Source: Pseudomonas xionganensis | GTDB taxonomy: Bacteria; Pseudomonadota; Gammaproteobacteria; Pseudomonadales; Pseudomonadaceae | Direction of reading: 5' to 3' | NCBI RefSeq assembly: GCF_009763245.1 | Contig: NZ_WKJZ01000001.1 | Coordinates: 2,310,941 to 2,374,940, forward strand | DNA: 64,000 nucleotides | In this document: in pieces, positions 1-9,484 of the stretch | Position numbering within the stretch: the stretch's first letter is position 1 | Layout of the letters: every line of letters begins with the position of its first letter | Made by a program: the position numbers and the translations under genes | Notes under the pieces: generated by a model | Told to the model about the DNA's origin: nothing | The model's database searches: none | Seen by the model: only the letters and a program-made list of their open reading frames with translations

Positions 1-853
1 GTTGCGCCTTGGCCCAGGGCGAGCGGTGCAGCATATCGGCATCGGCCTTGCGCGGGCTGGGCAGGGCGACCCAGAAGGTACCATTGCGGTCGCCCTGCAG
101 GTTGTCCGGCAGGCCGGGCAGGTTGTCGATAAAGATGTCGTGCGTGCCGGCTTTCTCGCCGCTCAACCAGTATCGGGTGATGCGGTAACGATAGGTTTCA
201 TTGACCAGGACAAAGTCCTCATTGGCCGACAGGGCCACGCCGTTGGCGAAGTACAGGTCCTTGAGCAGTACGCGGGTTTCCCGGGTCGCCGGGTTGTAGC
301 TGAGCAGGCGGCCGTGGGGGCGGGCTTCGAGCAGGTCGAGCAGGTAATCCGGCTGCTCGAAGCGCGAGGATGCATCGCTGAAGTAGATGGTGCCGTCGCG
401 GGCGATATCCAGATCGTCGGTGAACTTGAAGGGCACGCCTTCGGCCTCGGTGCTCAACACCTCGATCTGCCCCTCGGGGTTGATGCGCAGCAGGCCCTTG
501 TAGGCGTCGGCGACGATCAGGTGGCCACTGGCGTCGAAATCCATGCCCAGCGGCCGGCCGCCGGTGTCGACGAAGGTGTCGACCCGCTCACCTTCGATGC
601 GCACGATGCGCCCGTCATGCAGGCCGGCGTAGACCCGGTCCTGGCTGTCCACTGCGGTGTCTTCCGGGCCGTGTACCTGGCCGCGGCCGAGCAATTCGGC
701 CTTCATCAGGCTGTCATTGGGTTCCAGTACGCCGGTCAGCAGCGGAGCCTGGGGCGCCTGCCAGGCCAGTGGATCGATGGGGCTGGGGGTGACGACGAGA
801 TAGAGCGCGGCAGCGACCAGCAGGGTCAGGAACAGGCCAAGCAGCTTCTTCAT
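1..853 (-). CDS. SMP-30/strictosidine-synthase-like beta-propeller protein (3' end outside window)
   Basis: The reading frame runs from an ATG at 853 leftwards off the window, so only the first 284 residues are visible. Residues 2-22 form a hydrophobic, uncleaved-looking N-terminal anchor (KKLLGLFLTLLVAAALYLVV), which suggests a periplasm-facing protein. The rest has the repeated blades of the SMP-30/gluconolactonase/strictosidine synthase superfamily: a VHGPEDTAVD segment, FTDDLDIA followed by GTIYFSDAS, and FANGVALS. Members are lactonases or esterases that often bind Ca2+, but the substrate cannot be predicted here. It is divergent from rnd, with 137 bp between the two starts. The family call is firm, the function is open. 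Confidence 0.85.
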   Translation of the reverse strand, partial: MKKLLGLFLTLLVAAALYLVVTPSPIDPLAWQAPQAPLLTGVLEPNDSLMKAELLGRGQVHGPEDTAVDSQDRVYAGLHDGRIVRIEGERVDTFVDTGGRPLGMDFDASGHLIVADAYKGLLRINPEGQIEVLSTEAEGVPFKFTDDLDIARDGTIYFSDASSRFEQPDYLLDLLEARPHGRLLSYNPATRETRVLLKDLYFANGVALSANEDFVLVNETYRYRITRYWLSGEKAGTHDIFIDNLPGLPDNLQGDRNGTFWVALPSPRKADADMLHRSPWAKAQ

Positions 854-990
854 TGTTGTTATTCCCTGTGTGTGATGGGCAGTCATGCGGGCGCAGAATA
901 ACGCGTCTGCAGCCTGCCGGGCATATTGTGAATGCCCGGCTATAGGGCGTGGCGATATATACTGCGCGGCATTGTTGAAGGGAGAGCCGC

Positions 991-2124
991 GTGGCGATTG
1001 ATATTCACTGGATTACCGATGACGCCGACCTGGCGCAGCATTGCGTCGCCTGGCGCCGCCTGCCCTTTGTGGCACTCGATACCGAATTTATGCGGGTCGA
1101 CACCTTTTACCCCATCGCCGGCCTGTTGCAGGTCAGTGAGGGCGAGCGGGCCTATCTGATCGATCCGCTGCAGATCGGCGACTGGAGCCCCTTTGCCGAG
1201 CTGTTGCAGGATCCGGCTGTGGTCAAGGTATTGCACGCCTGCAGTGAGGATCTGGAGGTCTTCCTGCGCCTGACCGGCAGCCTGCCGGCGCCGCTGTTCG
1301 ATACCCAGCTGGCTGCCGGCTACCTCAACCTCGGTTTTTCCATGGGCTATTCGCGCCTGGTGCAGGCGGTGCTGGCGATCGAGCTGCCCAAGGGCGAGAC
1401 CCGCTCCGACTGGTTGCAGCGTCCTCTTTCGGCCACCCAGGTGAGTTACGCCGCCGAGGACGTGCTGCATCTGGCCGAGGTCTATGCCGCGCTCAAGGCC
1501 CAGCTGTCAGCGCAGAAATACGCCTGGGTGCTGGAGGACGGCGCCGAACTGGTCAGCAACCAGGGTCGTGAAAGTGACCCAGATGAAGCCTGGCGCGAGG
1601 CCAAGCTGGCCTGGAAGCTCAGCCGCCAGCAGTTGGCCGTGCTCAAGGCCCTGTGTGCCTGGCGCGAACGCGAGGCGCGGGTACGCAACCAGCCGCGCAA
1701 CCGGATTATCCGCGAGCATTCGCTCTGGCCCCTGGCGCGCACCCAGCCGGATAACCTGGTCAGCCTGGCGCGGATCGAGGACATGCATCCGAAGACCGTG
1801 CGTCAGGATGGCGAATTTATTCTCAAGCTGATCCAGCAGGCGGCTGCCACGCCAGCCGCCGATTGGCCCGAGCCTCTGCCCGAGCCGCTGCCGCTGGAGG
1901 CCTCGGCGCTGCTGAAGAAACTGCGCGCTATCGGTCAGCGTGAAGCTGAGCGGCTGAATATCGCCCCGGAGCTGATGCTGCGCAAGAAGACCCTGGAGGC
2001 CCTGCTCAAGAGTGGCTACCCCAAGGGCCCCTACCAATTGCCGGATGCCCTGCGCGGCTGGCGCCGTGAACTGATGGGCCAGGCCCTGCTCGACTGCCTG
2101 GCTGCTGCTGGAGACACCCCGTGA
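991..2124 (+). CDS. rnd: Ribonuclease D
   Basis: A 377-residue 3'-5' exoribonuclease that trims tRNA precursors and other structured RNAs; E. coli RNase D is about the same length. The N-terminal DEDDy exonuclease domain shows Exo I (LDTEFMR, D30 and E32), Exo II ([10 protein letters not shown]) and Exo III ([13 protein letters not shown]). C-terminal residues from about 210 contain HRDC-type helices for RNA binding. The GTG start at 991 follows a GGGAGAG Shine-Dalgarno. The stop overlaps the ycgL start by 4 nt, a pairing I recall as common in Pseudomonas, so the two are probably co-translated. Confidence 0.95.
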   Translation: MAIDIHWITDDADLAQHCVAWRRLPFVALDTEFMRVDTFYPIAGLLQVSEGERAYLIDPLQIGDWSPFAELLQDPAVVKVLHACSEDLEVFLRLTGSLPAPLFDTQLAAGYLNLGFSMGYSRLVQAVLAIELPKGETRSDWLQRPLSATQVSYAAEDVLHLAEVYAALKAQLSAQKYAWVLEDGAELVSNQGRESDPDEAWREAKLAWKLSRQQLAVLKALCAWREREARVRNQPRNRIIREHSLWPLARTQPDNLVSLARIEDMHPKTVRQDGEFILKLIQQAAATPAADWPEPLPEPLPLEASALLKKLRAIGQREAERLNIAPELMLRKKTLEALLKSGYPKGPYQLPDALRGWRRELMGQALLDCLAAAGDTP

Positions 2125-2414
2125 AACGTATCTGCTCGATCTACAAAAGCCCGCGCAAGAACGAGATGTACCTCTATGTGCTCAAAGCCGATGGCCTCAA
2201 GCGCGTGCCGGAAGCCCTGCTCAGTGCCTTCGGTCCACCAGCACTGGCCTTCGAGATGATCCTTACCCCACAGCGCGCCCTGGCCCGGGAGGACATCCAC
2301 AAGGTGCTGGAGAACCTCGATGAGCAGGGCTACCACCTGCAGATGCCGCCGCCGGAAGATGACTATATCGAGCACCTGCCGGAAGAGTTGCTGCGCCGCA
2401 ACGATCCGGTCTGA
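2121..2414 (+). CDS. YcgL domain-containing protein
   Basis: A 97-residue soluble protein of the YcgL family, starting at a GTG that overlaps the rnd stop (GTGA). The family signature is visible at the N terminus ([16 protein letters not shown]) and in a [14 protein letters not shown] stretch near the C terminus. YcgL proteins have a small alpha/beta fold and no settled biochemical role; the conserved linkage with rnd suggests a role in RNA processing, but that is inference. Membership of the family is clear from the sequence. Confidence 0.9.
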   Translation: MKRICSIYKSPRKNEMYLYVLKADGLKRVPEALLSAFGPPALAFEMILTPQRALAREDIHKVLENLDEQGYHLQMPPPEDDYIEHLPEELLRRNDPV

Positions 2415-2427
2415 GTTGAGCGCCTGA

Positions 2428-3360
2428 ATGCGGATTCTGATAGCCGAGGCGGAGCATCGGCATTACGCCGAACTGCTGCAGCAACAGGCCCCTGAGCTGC
2501 AGCTGATCAGCGCGGCCGATCCCGCTGAGCTGCGCAGCCATGCTGCCGAATGCCCTGTGTGGCTGGGCCAGCCGGATCTGCTGGCCGAATTGCTGCGCAC
2601 TGGGGCGCGGCCGCAGTGGTTGCAATCCACCTGGGCCGGCATCACGCCGCTGCTGGCGGCTGATCTGCCGCGCGATTATCGGTTGACTCGGGCGGTGGGC
2701 ATCTTTGGCCAGGTGATGGCCGAATATGTGCTGTGCCACCTGCTGGCCCATCAGCGTGAACTCTTCGCCCGTCTTGCTGCCCAGGTCGAGCAGCGCTGGG
2801 ACAACCGCCTGCCGCAAAGCCTGAATGGGCGTCGTGTGCTGATCGTCGGGGTGGGTGAGATTGGCCTGGCGGTGGCGCAGTTTCTCGCACCCTTTGGCGT
2901 CGAGCTGCGCGGCATTGCCAGTCAGCCACGCCACCTGGCGCCTTTTCTCGAAGTGGCGGCGTTGGCCGATCTGCCGCGGCTGGCGGCAGAGGCCGATTAC
3001 CTGATCAATCTGCTGCCTGATACTCCGGCCACCCAGAACATCTACAACGCCGCATTATTCACCCAGCTCAAGCCTACGGCGCTGCTGATCAATGCCGGGC
3101 GTGGCAGTGCGGTGGTGGATCAGGAGCTGTGCCAGGCACTGGAACAGGGCCTGCTGGCCGGCGCGGTGCTGGATGTCTGTCGCCAGGAGCCGCTGCCGGC
3201 CGGGCATCCGTTCTGGACAACGCGGCATCTGCTGCTGACTGGCCATAGCGCCGCACCAACCGATCCGTCATTGCTGGTGCAGCTGTTTGTGCAGAATCTC
3301 AAGCGTTGGCAACGAGGCGAGGTGCTGCGCGGCGAGGTGGATTTCAACAAGGGCTACTGA
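2428..3360 (+). CDS. D-2-hydroxyacid dehydrogenase, GhrA-like
   Basis: 310 residues of the NAD(P)-dependent D-isomer 2-hydroxyacid dehydrogenase family, probably reducing glyoxylate, hydroxypyruvate or another 2-keto acid. The Rossmann motif is VLIVGVGEIGLAVAQFL (near residue 131). The substrate and catalytic residues of the family are present: NAGRGSAVVD (Arg), a conserved Glu in CRQEPLP, and the catalytic His in TGHSAAP near the C terminus. It lies 13 nt after ycgL, so is probably transcribed with rnd and ycgL, and ends at a strong terminator. The physiological substrate is not determined by sequence. Confidence 0.85.
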   Translation: MRILIAEAEHRHYAELLQQQAPELQLISAADPAELRSHAAECPVWLGQPDLLAELLRTGARPQWLQSTWAGITPLLAADLPRDYRLTRAVGIFGQVMAEYVLCHLLAHQRELFARLAAQVEQRWDNRLPQSLNGRRVLIVGVGEIGLAVAQFLAPFGVELRGIASQPRHLAPFLEVAALADLPRLAAEADYLINLLPDTPATQNIYNAALFTQLKPTALLINAGRGSAVVDQELCQALEQGLLAGAVLDVCRQEPLPAGHPFWTTRHLLLTGHSAAPTDPSLLVQLFVQNLKRWQRGEVLRGEVDFNKGY

Positions 3361-3380
3361 GGCCTTGCCAAAGACCAACA

Positions 3381-3407
3381 AAAACGGCGCCCGAAGGCGC
3401 CGTTTTT
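3381..3407. terminator. Bidirectional rho-independent terminator
   Basis: The stem AAAACGGCGCC/GGCGCCGTTTT closes a CGAA tetraloop and has A/T tracts on both sides. It lies between the convergent 2-hydroxyacid dehydrogenase gene and fabB and can serve both strands. Confidence 0.9.
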
Positions 3408-3426
3408 GCGTGCAGCGTAGTCGCTG

Positions 3427-4647
3427 TTACTGGCCAGCCCAGCGCTTGAGTACCAGGGTGGCGTTGGTGCCGCCGAAACCGAAGCTGTTGCTCATCACGG
3501 TGTCGATCTTGGCATTTTCCACGGTAGTGCGCTGGATCGGCAGATCGGCGATTTCCGGGTCGATTTCATCGACGTTCACCGAGCCGGCGATAAAGTTGCC
3601 TTCCATCATCAGCATGCAGTAGATGGCTTCCTGTACGCCAGCAGCGCCCAGGCTGTGGCCGGACAGGCTCTTGGTGGAGCTGATGGCTGGTGCCTTGTCG
3701 CCGAATACCTCACGCACTGCGCGGCTTTCCGCGACGTCACCGACCGGGGTCGAGGTGCCGTGGGTGTTGAGGTAGTCGATGGGCGTATCAACAGTGGCCA
3801 GGGCCTGTTGCATGCAGCGCACTGCGCCTTCGCCGCTCGGGGCAACCATGTCGTAGCCATCGCTGGTAGCGCCATAGCCGACGATCTCGGCGTAGATCTT
3901 GGCGCCGCGCTTGAGGGCGTGCTCCAGTTCTTCCACCACCACCATGCCGCCACCGCCGGCGATGACGAAACCGTCACGCTTGGCGTCGTAGGCGCGGGAG
4001 GCCTTGTCCGGGGTTTCGTTGTACTGGGTGGAGAGGGCGCCCATGGCGTCGAACAGGAAGCTCTGGCTCCAGTGCTCTTCTTCACCGCCACCGGCGAAGA
4101 CGATGTCCTGCTTGCCCAGCTGGATCTGCTCCACGGCATTACCGATGCAGTGGGCGCTGGTGGCGCAGGCCGAGGAGATCGAGTAGTTCACGCCCTTGAT
4201 CTTGAACGGCGTGGCCAGGCAGGCGGAGACGGTGCTGCCCATGGTGCGTGGTACGCGGTAGGGGCCGACGCGCTTGACACCTTTCTCGCGCAGGATGTCC
4301 ATGGCTTCCATCTGGTTGAAGGTGGAAGCGCCGCCACTGCCTGCGATCAGTCCGATGCGCGGGTTGGAAATTTCCTCAAGACTGAGGCCCGCATCCTTGA
4401 TCGCCTGCTCCATGGACAGGTAGGCGTAGGCGGCGGCATCACCCATAAAGCGATAGACCTTGCGGTCGATCAGCTCTTCCAGATTCAGGTCGATCGAGCC
4501 GGAAACCTGGCTGCGCAGGCCCATCTCGGCATAGGCAGGATTGAAACGGATGCCGGATTTGCCGGCACGCAGGCTGGCGGAAACGGTGGCTTTGTCATTG
4601 CCCAGGCAGGAAACGATGCCCAGGCCGGTGATTACGACGCGACGCAT
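3427..4647 (-). CDS. fabB: 3-oxoacyl-[ACP] synthase I
   Basis: 406 residues. FabB condenses malonyl-ACP with acyl-ACP, including the cis-3-decenoyl-ACP made by FabA, and is needed for unsaturated fatty acid synthesis. The thiolase-fold active site is intact: the nucleophilic Cys in [10 protein letters not shown], a His in [11 protein letters not shown] and a His in [11 protein letters not shown]. The C terminus shows [13 protein letters not shown]. The length equals that of E. coli FabB (406). It starts 12 nt downstream of the fabA stop, so the pair is a classic fabAB operon. Confidence 0.97.
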   Translation of the reverse strand: MRRVVITGLGIVSCLGNDKATVSASLRAGKSGIRFNPAYAEMGLRSQVSGSIDLNLEELIDRKVYRFMGDAAAYAYLSMEQAIKDAGLSLEEISNPRIGLIAGSGGASTFNQMEAMDILREKGVKRVGPYRVPRTMGSTVSACLATPFKIKGVNYSISSACATSAHCIGNAVEQIQLGKQDIVFAGGGEEEHWSQSFLFDAMGALSTQYNETPDKASRAYDAKRDGFVIAGGGGMVVVEELEHALKRGAKIYAEIVGYGATSDGYDMVAPSGEGAVRCMQQALATVDTPIDYLNTHGTSTPVGDVAESRAVREVFGDKAPAISSTKSLSGHSLGAAGVQEAIYCMLMMEGNFIAGSVNVDEIDPEIADLPIQRTTVENAKIDTVMSNSFGFGGTNATLVLKRWAGQ

Positions 4648-4659
4648 GCGATGAGTCCT

Positions 4660-5175
4660 TTAGAAACTGTCGGTAGAGGTGAACAGGCCGACACGCAGGC
4701 CTTCGGCGCTGTAGATCTCGCGACCATCCACGCTCACGCTGCCATCGGCGATACCGAGGATCAGCGAACGGTTGATGGTGCGTTTGATTTGGATGTTATA
4801 GGTGACCTTCTTGGCGGTCGGCAGAATCTGGCCGAAGAATTTCACTTCGCCCGAGCCCAGGGCACGGCCGCGGCCGGGGTTGCCCTGCCAGCCGAGGAAG
4901 AAACCCACCAGCTGCCACATGGCGTCGAGGCCCAGGCAGCCCGGCATCACCGGATCGCCTTCAAAGTGGCAGCCGAAGAACCACAGATCCGGGGTGATAT
5001 CGAGCTCAGCGACAATTTCGCCCTTGCCGTACTTGCCGCCGGTTTCGCTGATGTGGGTGATGCGATCGATCATCAGCATGTTGGGGGCGGGCAGTTGCGC
5101 GTTACCTGGGCCGAATAGTTCGCCGCGACTGCAAGCGAGCAGTTCTTCCCGGGTGAAGGCGTTTTGTTTGGTCAT
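4660..5175 (-). CDS. fabA: 3-hydroxydecanoyl-[ACP] dehydratase/isomerase
   Basis: 171 residues, the usual FabA length. The enzyme dehydrates 3-hydroxydecanoyl-ACP and isomerises trans-2 to cis-3-decenoyl-ACP, the branch point to unsaturated fatty acids. The active-site His and Asp lie in [19 protein letters not shown]. The start at 5175 is preceded by GAGGAG. It is first gene of the fabAB operon. Upstream sequence (5176-5362) must hold the promoter, but I could not define a DesT or FabR operator with confidence. Confidence 0.97.
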   Translation of the reverse strand: MTKQNAFTREELLACSRGELFGPGNAQLPAPNMLMIDRITHISETGGKYGKGEIVAELDITPDLWFFGCHFEGDPVMPGCLGLDAMWQLVGFFLGWQGNPGRGRALGSGEVKFFGQILPTAKKVTYNIQIKRTINRSLILGIADGSVSVDGREIYSAEGLRVGLFTSTDSF

Positions 5176-5362
5176 GCGAGCTCCTCAATATTTCCCATGC
5201 GCCGAGGCTGGGTGAATCGTCCTGGCTGACGGCGCGTCAGGGCGCACCTGCCAGCAGCCTAGTCATAGACTGTTGCGTTGTGGTGAAAGTCACAGTGTGC
5301 CGAGTACAGGTGTGCACTGCCTTGATTTGGCTCATGACGGTTGCCAGGCAGAGTGCAGCAAA

Positions 5363-7252
5363 TCACGGCTGTTGGCCACTCGCCGAAGGTCTTGGAGCCA
5401 GCCATCGTTGCAGTATTTGCTGCAGATCAGCTCTTTTGAAGGGTTTTGCCAGGTAATCGTTCATGCCGGCCTGCAGGCAGGCTTCGCGGTCGCCCTGCAG
5501 GGCATTGGCGGTCAGGGCGATAATCGGTGTTTCGGCGCGCCCGGCCAGCTGGCGGATCAGGCGGGTGGCCTCGTAGCCGTCCATGATCGGCAGACGGCAG
5601 TCCATCAGAATGGCATCGAAGTCCTGCTGGCTGACGCAGTGCACGGCCTGGGCACCGTCGGCGACCAGGCTGACCTGATAGCCCAGGCTGCGCAGCATGG
5701 CTTCGATCACGGTCTGGTTGACCGGGTTGTCCTCCACCAGCAGCACCAACTGGCCCTGACCCTGGGCGCTTGTGGTGGGTACAGGGCGGGCGGCGCTTGG
5801 GCTGTGCTGGGTAAAGGGCAGGGGGATCTCCAGGGTGAAGACCGAACCCTGGCCCGGTTCGCTCTGGGCGCGCAGGGTACCGCCCATGCGCTCGGCGAGG
5901 GTGCGGGCGATGGGCAGCCCCAGCCCGGTACCGCCGTAACGTCTTGAAATAGAAGTGTCGGCCTGCTGAAAGGCGTCGAACATATGTTCAAGGCGCTCGG
6001 CCGGTATGCCGATGCCGCTGTCCTGTACCGCACAGCTGAACCACAGCACCTGGTTGTCCAGTGCCTGCCACTGGGTCATCACGCGGATGCTACCGCTCTC
6101 GGTGAACTTCAGCGCGTTACCGATCAGGTTGACCAGAATCTGCCGGATGCGCGTCGGATCGCCCTGAACCTCCAGCGCCTGCAAGTCGCCCTGGGTTTCC
6201 AGTTGCAGCTCCAGGCCACGCTGCTGGGCGCTGTGCTGGAATACCTGCAGCGAGCTCTGCAGCAGCTCATGCAGGTTGAACGGGATGCGCTCCAGCTCCA
6301 GGGCGCCACGTTCGATGCGGGAGAAGTCGAGAATATCGTTGATCACCTTGAGCAGGTGCTCGGTGGATTCGCTGGCCAGGGCCGCATACTCGGCCTGCTC
6401 GCTGGTCATCTCGGTGGTTTCCAGCAGCTGCAGCATGCCCAGCACGCCGTTCATCGGGGTGCGCAGTTCATGGCTCATCATCGCCAGGAAGTCGGACTTG
6501 GCGCGATTGGCCAGTTCCGCCTGTTCCCGGGCCTGGATCAGCAGGGTCATGGCCCGTTGCTGCTGCTCGCTGGCATCGGCCAGTCCGACCGCCAGGCGGT
6601 TGATATGCCGGGCCAGGGCGCGCAACTCACCTTCACCGACTTCCGGCAGGCGGGTCTGGTAATTGCCGGCCTGAATGGCGCTGACCGCCTCACCCATGGC
6701 GCTCAGGGGTTGTGACAGGCGGCGAGCCAACTGCCGGGCCAGGAGAAAGGTCAGGATCAGGGCAAAGAGGGCCAGCAGGGTGGCCTTGAGCAGGATCTCC
6801 TGCTGGCGGGTGTTGAAGGCGTCGTTGGACATGCCCACCACCACCTGGCCGATGGGCGCATTGCGGCTGCTGATCCCTTCCTGGGGCGCTGGAATATGGG
6901 CCTGGAAAATCTCCACCTGGCTGCTGGCCTGGCCGCTGTCCGGAGTCTGTTCGACATAGGCCAGGATATCGCCTGCTTCATCACGCACTTCGAGAAAGCG
7001 CAGGTGCGGGGTTTTCAGGGTGGCCTGCAGCAGGGATTCAAGCACTCGCAGATTGCCTGACTGCACGCTGTACTGGCTGGCCGGCGCCAGTTGGCTGGCG
7101 ATCAGCTGGCCATTGTGGTTGAGCTCGTGACGCAGATCCTGCAGGCGGGCATAGGTGAAATAGCCGGTCAGCAACAGGGTCAGCAACAGGGCGGGGCCAA
7201 CGCTGATCAGTTGGGTACGGGTGTGGATATCCCAGTTCAGCCGCCACTTCAC
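5363..7252 (-). CDS. Hybrid sensor histidine kinase/response regulator, PA1611-like
   Basis: About 629 residues from a GTG at 7252 preceded by AGGGGA; the open frame continues to 7438 but that part is low-complexity and has no ribosome site. Order: transmembrane helix (about 14-35), periplasmic sensor loop, second helix (about 160-180), HAMP, HisKA with the phospho-His in [10 protein letters not shown], HATPase (NALKF, DSGIGI, GGTGLGL) and a C-terminal receiver with its Asp in [12 protein letters not shown]. There is no HPt domain. In P. aeruginosa the kinase next to fabAB (PA1611) signals through HptB and contacts RetS to control sessile versus motile life; the same role is inferred here from position and architecture. 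Confidence 0.85.
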   Translation of the reverse strand: MKWRLNWDIHTRTQLISVGPALLLTLLLTGYFTYARLQDLRHELNHNGQLIASQLAPASQYSVQSGNLRVLESLLQATLKTPHLRFLEVRDEAGDILAYVEQTPDSGQASSQVEIFQAHIPAPQEGISSRNAPIGQVVVGMSNDAFNTRQQEILLKATLLALFALILTFLLARQLARRLSQPLSAMGEAVSAIQAGNYQTRLPEVGEGELRALARHINRLAVGLADASEQQQRAMTLLIQAREQAELANRAKSDFLAMMSHELRTPMNGVLGMLQLLETTEMTSEQAEYAALASESTEHLLKVINDILDFSRIERGALELERIPFNLHELLQSSLQVFQHSAQQRGLELQLETQGDLQALEVQGDPTRIRQILVNLIGNALKFTESGSIRVMTQWQALDNQVLWFSCAVQDSGIGIPAERLEHMFDAFQQADTSISRRYGGTGLGLPIARTLAERMGGTLRAQSEPGQGSVFTLEIPLPFTQHSPSAARPVPTTSAQGQGQLVLLVEDNPVNQTVIEAMLRSLGYQVSLVADGAQAVHCVSQQDFDAILMDCRLPIMDGYEATRLIRQLAGRAETPIIALTANALQGDREACLQAGMNDYLAKPFKRADLQQILQRWLAPRPSASGQQP

Positions 7253-7529
7253 AGGCAGGATCCCCTGGGGGCTGATCCCTGAGATGAAGATAGGGGCACG
7301 CGCCTGCAGTCGGTCGGAGAAAAAGCTTGGGTGAGGTCTAGCACGCAACAACCTTGTTCGCGTTTCAAAGGCTGTATGGTAACCGAGCCGGGGCGCTTTG
7401 CCAGTGGCGGCAGACTGCCAGGATGCCCCACCGATCAACCTGCGCGGCAGGCTTTAGGCTGGCCGTGCAGCAGTCACTCCGTAATAATGTGCGTTCTTCG
7501 CCAAGCCATTGGCTCGACATGGAAGCTTT

Positions 7530-8552
7530 ATGACTGATCAGCAACCCATCGCCGTCCTAGGTGGAGGCAGCTTCGGCACCGCCATCGCCAATCTGCTGGC
7601 GGAAAATGGCCAACAGGTGCTGCACTGGATGCGCGACCCGCAACAGGTCGAAGCCATCGCCCTGACCGGAGAGAACCCACGCTACCTCAAGGGCATCAAG
7701 ATCCACCCGCGGGTCAAACCGGTCACCGATTTGCTGGCCTGCCTGCAGGCCTGCTCAATGATTTTCGTGGCCTTGCCGTCCAGCGCCCTGCGTCAGGCCC
7801 TGCAGCCGGTGGCAGGGGAGCTGGCGGGCAAGCTGCTGGTCAGCACCACCAAGGGCATTGAAGCGCAAAGCTTTATGCTGATGAGCCAGATCCTCAAAGA
7901 GATCGCCCCGGCTGCGCGCATCGGTGTGTTGTCCGGGCCCAATCTGGCCCGTGAAGTGGCCGAGCAGGCGCTGACTGCCGCGGTGGTGGCCAGCGAGGAC
8001 GAGGACTTTTGCACCCAGGTGCAGGCCGTGCTGCATGGCCGCACCTTCCGCGTCTACGCCAGCAGCGATCGTTTCGGCGTGGAGCTGGGCGGTGCGCTGA
8101 AAAACGTCTATGCCATTATCGCCGGCATGGCTGCGGCAATGGGCATGGGCGAGAACACCAAAGGCATGCTGATTACCCGCGCGCTGGCGGAAATGACCCG
8201 TTTCGCCGTGAAACTGGGGGCCAACCCCATGACCTTCCTCGGTCTGGCTGGGGTGGGCGATCTGATTGTCACCTGTTCGTCACCCAAGAGCCGCAATTAT
8301 CAGGTGGGCTATGCCCTGGGCGAGGGCCTGAGTCTGGATGCGGCGGTGGAGCGTCTGGGTGAAGTGGCCGAGGGGGTCAACACCCTCAAGGTGCTCAAGG
8401 CCAAGGCTGAAGAGTTGCAGGTGTATATGCCGCTGGTCGCCGGCCTACATGCCATCCTGTTTGAAGGGCGCACCCTGGATCAGGTGATCGGCGCCTTGAT
8501 GAGCGGCGACCCCAAAACCGATGTCGACTTTATTTCCACCACGGGTTTCTGA
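7530..8552 (+). CDS. gpsA: Glycerol-3-phosphate dehydrogenase [NAD(P)+]
   Basis: 340 residues from ATG 7530; an in-frame upstream ATG at 7509 adds seven residues that are not typical of the family. The enzyme reduces dihydroxyacetone phosphate to sn-glycerol-3-phosphate for phospholipid synthesis in the cytoplasm. The nucleotide-binding loop [14 protein letters not shown], the STTKGIE segment, the catalytic Lys in [12 protein letters not shown], the [12 protein letters not shown] motif and SRNYQVG are all present. It is followed at 18 nt by a DUF4389 gene and sixA, which probably form one operon. Confidence 0.96.
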   Translation: MTDQQPIAVLGGGSFGTAIANLLAENGQQVLHWMRDPQQVEAIALTGENPRYLKGIKIHPRVKPVTDLLACLQACSMIFVALPSSALRQALQPVAGELAGKLLVSTTKGIEAQSFMLMSQILKEIAPAARIGVLSGPNLAREVAEQALTAAVVASEDEDFCTQVQAVLHGRTFRVYASSDRFGVELGGALKNVYAIIAGMAAAMGMGENTKGMLITRALAEMTRFAVKLGANPMTFLGLAGVGDLIVTCSSPKSRNYQVGYALGEGLSLDAAVERLGEVAEGVNTLKVLKAKAEELQVYMPLVAGLHAILFEGRTLDQVIGALMSGDPKTDVDFISTTGF

Positions 8553-8570
8553 AAGACCAAGGAGCGTGTC

Positions 8571-8918
8571 ATGAGTGATGAGAGCAACGACCTGCAACGC
8601 GAATCCATTCTGCTGCGCATCCTCTGGATGGTGATCTTCGTCATCGTCTGGCAGCTGGCGGAGCTGTTGCTGGGTGTGGTGGTACTGGTGCAACTGGGTT
8701 ATCGACTGTTCTACGGCGCGCCGAATGCCGGCCTGCTCGGTTTTGGCGACAGCCTGAGCCAGTACCTGGCGCAGATTGGCCGTTTCGGTACGTTCAATAC
8801 CGATGAAAAGCCCTGGCCCTTCGCCGATTGGCCGACGCCGCAAGCGCCCCAGGGCGAAACACCGCACAGCGTGCCGCCGGCGCCACATCCGGTGCGTGAT
8901 GAGGAGCCCAAGCTCTGA
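8571..8918 (+). CDS. DUF4389 domain-containing membrane protein
   Basis: 115 residues. A charged N terminus precedes a hydrophobic block at about residues 14-45 (ILWMVIFVIVWQLAELLLGV and onwards), which suggests one or two membrane segments. The C-terminal third is Pro-rich and likely flexible. It resembles the DUF4389 (YqjE/lipase-annotated) proteins that lie between gpsA and sixA in pseudomonads. The ATG follows AAGGAGCG, and the stop overlaps the sixA start (TGATG). No function is known to me. Confidence 0.75.
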   Translation: MSDESNDLQRESILLRILWMVIFVIVWQLAELLLGVVVLVQLGYRLFYGAPNAGLLGFGDSLSQYLAQIGRFGTFNTDEKPWPFADWPTPQAPQGETPHSVPPAPHPVRDEEPKL

Positions 8919-9376
8919 TGCTCTGCCTGTTGCGTCATGGTGAAGCCGAAGCCATGGCCCCCAGCGATGCCTTGCGTCGTCTGACTGCGCGGGGTGAACA
9001 GCAGGTGCGTGACGCCGCCGAGCAGCTACGCGGTCTGGGCTTGCAGCGCATGCTGGTCAGCCCCTATGTGCGCGCCCAGCAGACTGCCGCCCTGGTGCAG
9101 CAGGCACTGGGCTTTAGCGGTCCGCTGCAGACGGTGCCCTGGCTGACCCCGGACAGCTCGCCACAACAGGCCCTGGCCGAACTGGATGCCTTCGAAGGTG
9201 AATCCGTGCTGCTGGTGACCCATCAACCCTTCGTCGGTGCCCTGGCTGGTTTGCTGGTGCACGGCAGTCGGCAGCAGGCTCTGCCCATGCAGACCGCCAG
9301 CCTGGCGCTGCTGGCGGGGGACAGCTGGGCGGCGGGCTGCATGACCCTGCAGGCGCTTGTTCATCCCGCGCGCTGA
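8918..9376 (+). CDS. sixA: Phosphohistidine phosphatase SixA
   Basis: 152 residues of the histidine phosphatase superfamily. The catalytic RHG motif is at residues 6-8 (LLRHGEAEA); a second Arg lies in VSPYVRAQQTA and the second catalytic His in VTHQPFVGAL. SixA removes phosphate from histidines of HPt domains or of the nitrogen phosphotransferase system. The start overlaps the upstream DUF4389 stop, so translation is coupled. Family and active site are clear, the partner is not known. Confidence 0.88.
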   Translation: MLCLLRHGEAEAMAPSDALRRLTARGEQQVRDAAEQLRGLGLQRMLVSPYVRAQQTAALVQQALGFSGPLQTVPWLTPDSSPQQALAELDAFEGESVLLVTHQPFVGALAGLLVHGSRQQALPMQTASLALLAGDSWAAGCMTLQALVHPAR

Positions 9377-9401
9377 TCTACACACCGAAACATTTCTTCA
9401 C

Positions 9402-9460
9402 TTGCGAGCCGCCTTTGTGCGTGGAATAGTCCAACCAAGCAATTGCTTGGTTGGCTCCAC
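9402..9460 (+). promoter_or_regulatory. Candidate promoter with a perfect 24-bp palindromic operator
   Basis: A possible -35 (TTGCGA, 9402-9407) and -10 (AATAGT, 9425-9430) are separated by 17 nt. Directly after the -10, positions 9431-9454 form a perfect palindrome with half-site CCAACCAAGCAA. Outer GTGGA (9421-9425) and TCCAC (9456-9460) extend the symmetry. It ends 30 nt before the start of the acyl-CoA synthetase-like gene. There is no T-tract, so it is not a terminator for sixA. The form fits a TetR-family repressor site; the regulator is unknown. Confidence 0.6.
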
Positions 9461-9484
9461 AAAAACAACAAAGGAGGAAGACCT

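Noticed and set aside
2..901. 299-residue plus-strand open frame at the left edge
   Set aside because: It is antisense to the SMP-30-like gene, whose translation has clear family motifs, a signal anchor and an ATG at 853.
3655..5118. 487-residue plus-strand open frame
   Set aside because: It is antisense to fabB and fabA, lacks any recognisable domain and reflects GC-rich codon bias on the other strand.
5176..5362. DesT/FabR-type operator before fabA
   Set aside because: A loose AGTACAGGTGTGCACT-like symmetry is present near 5300-5316, but it does not match a site I can recall with confidence.
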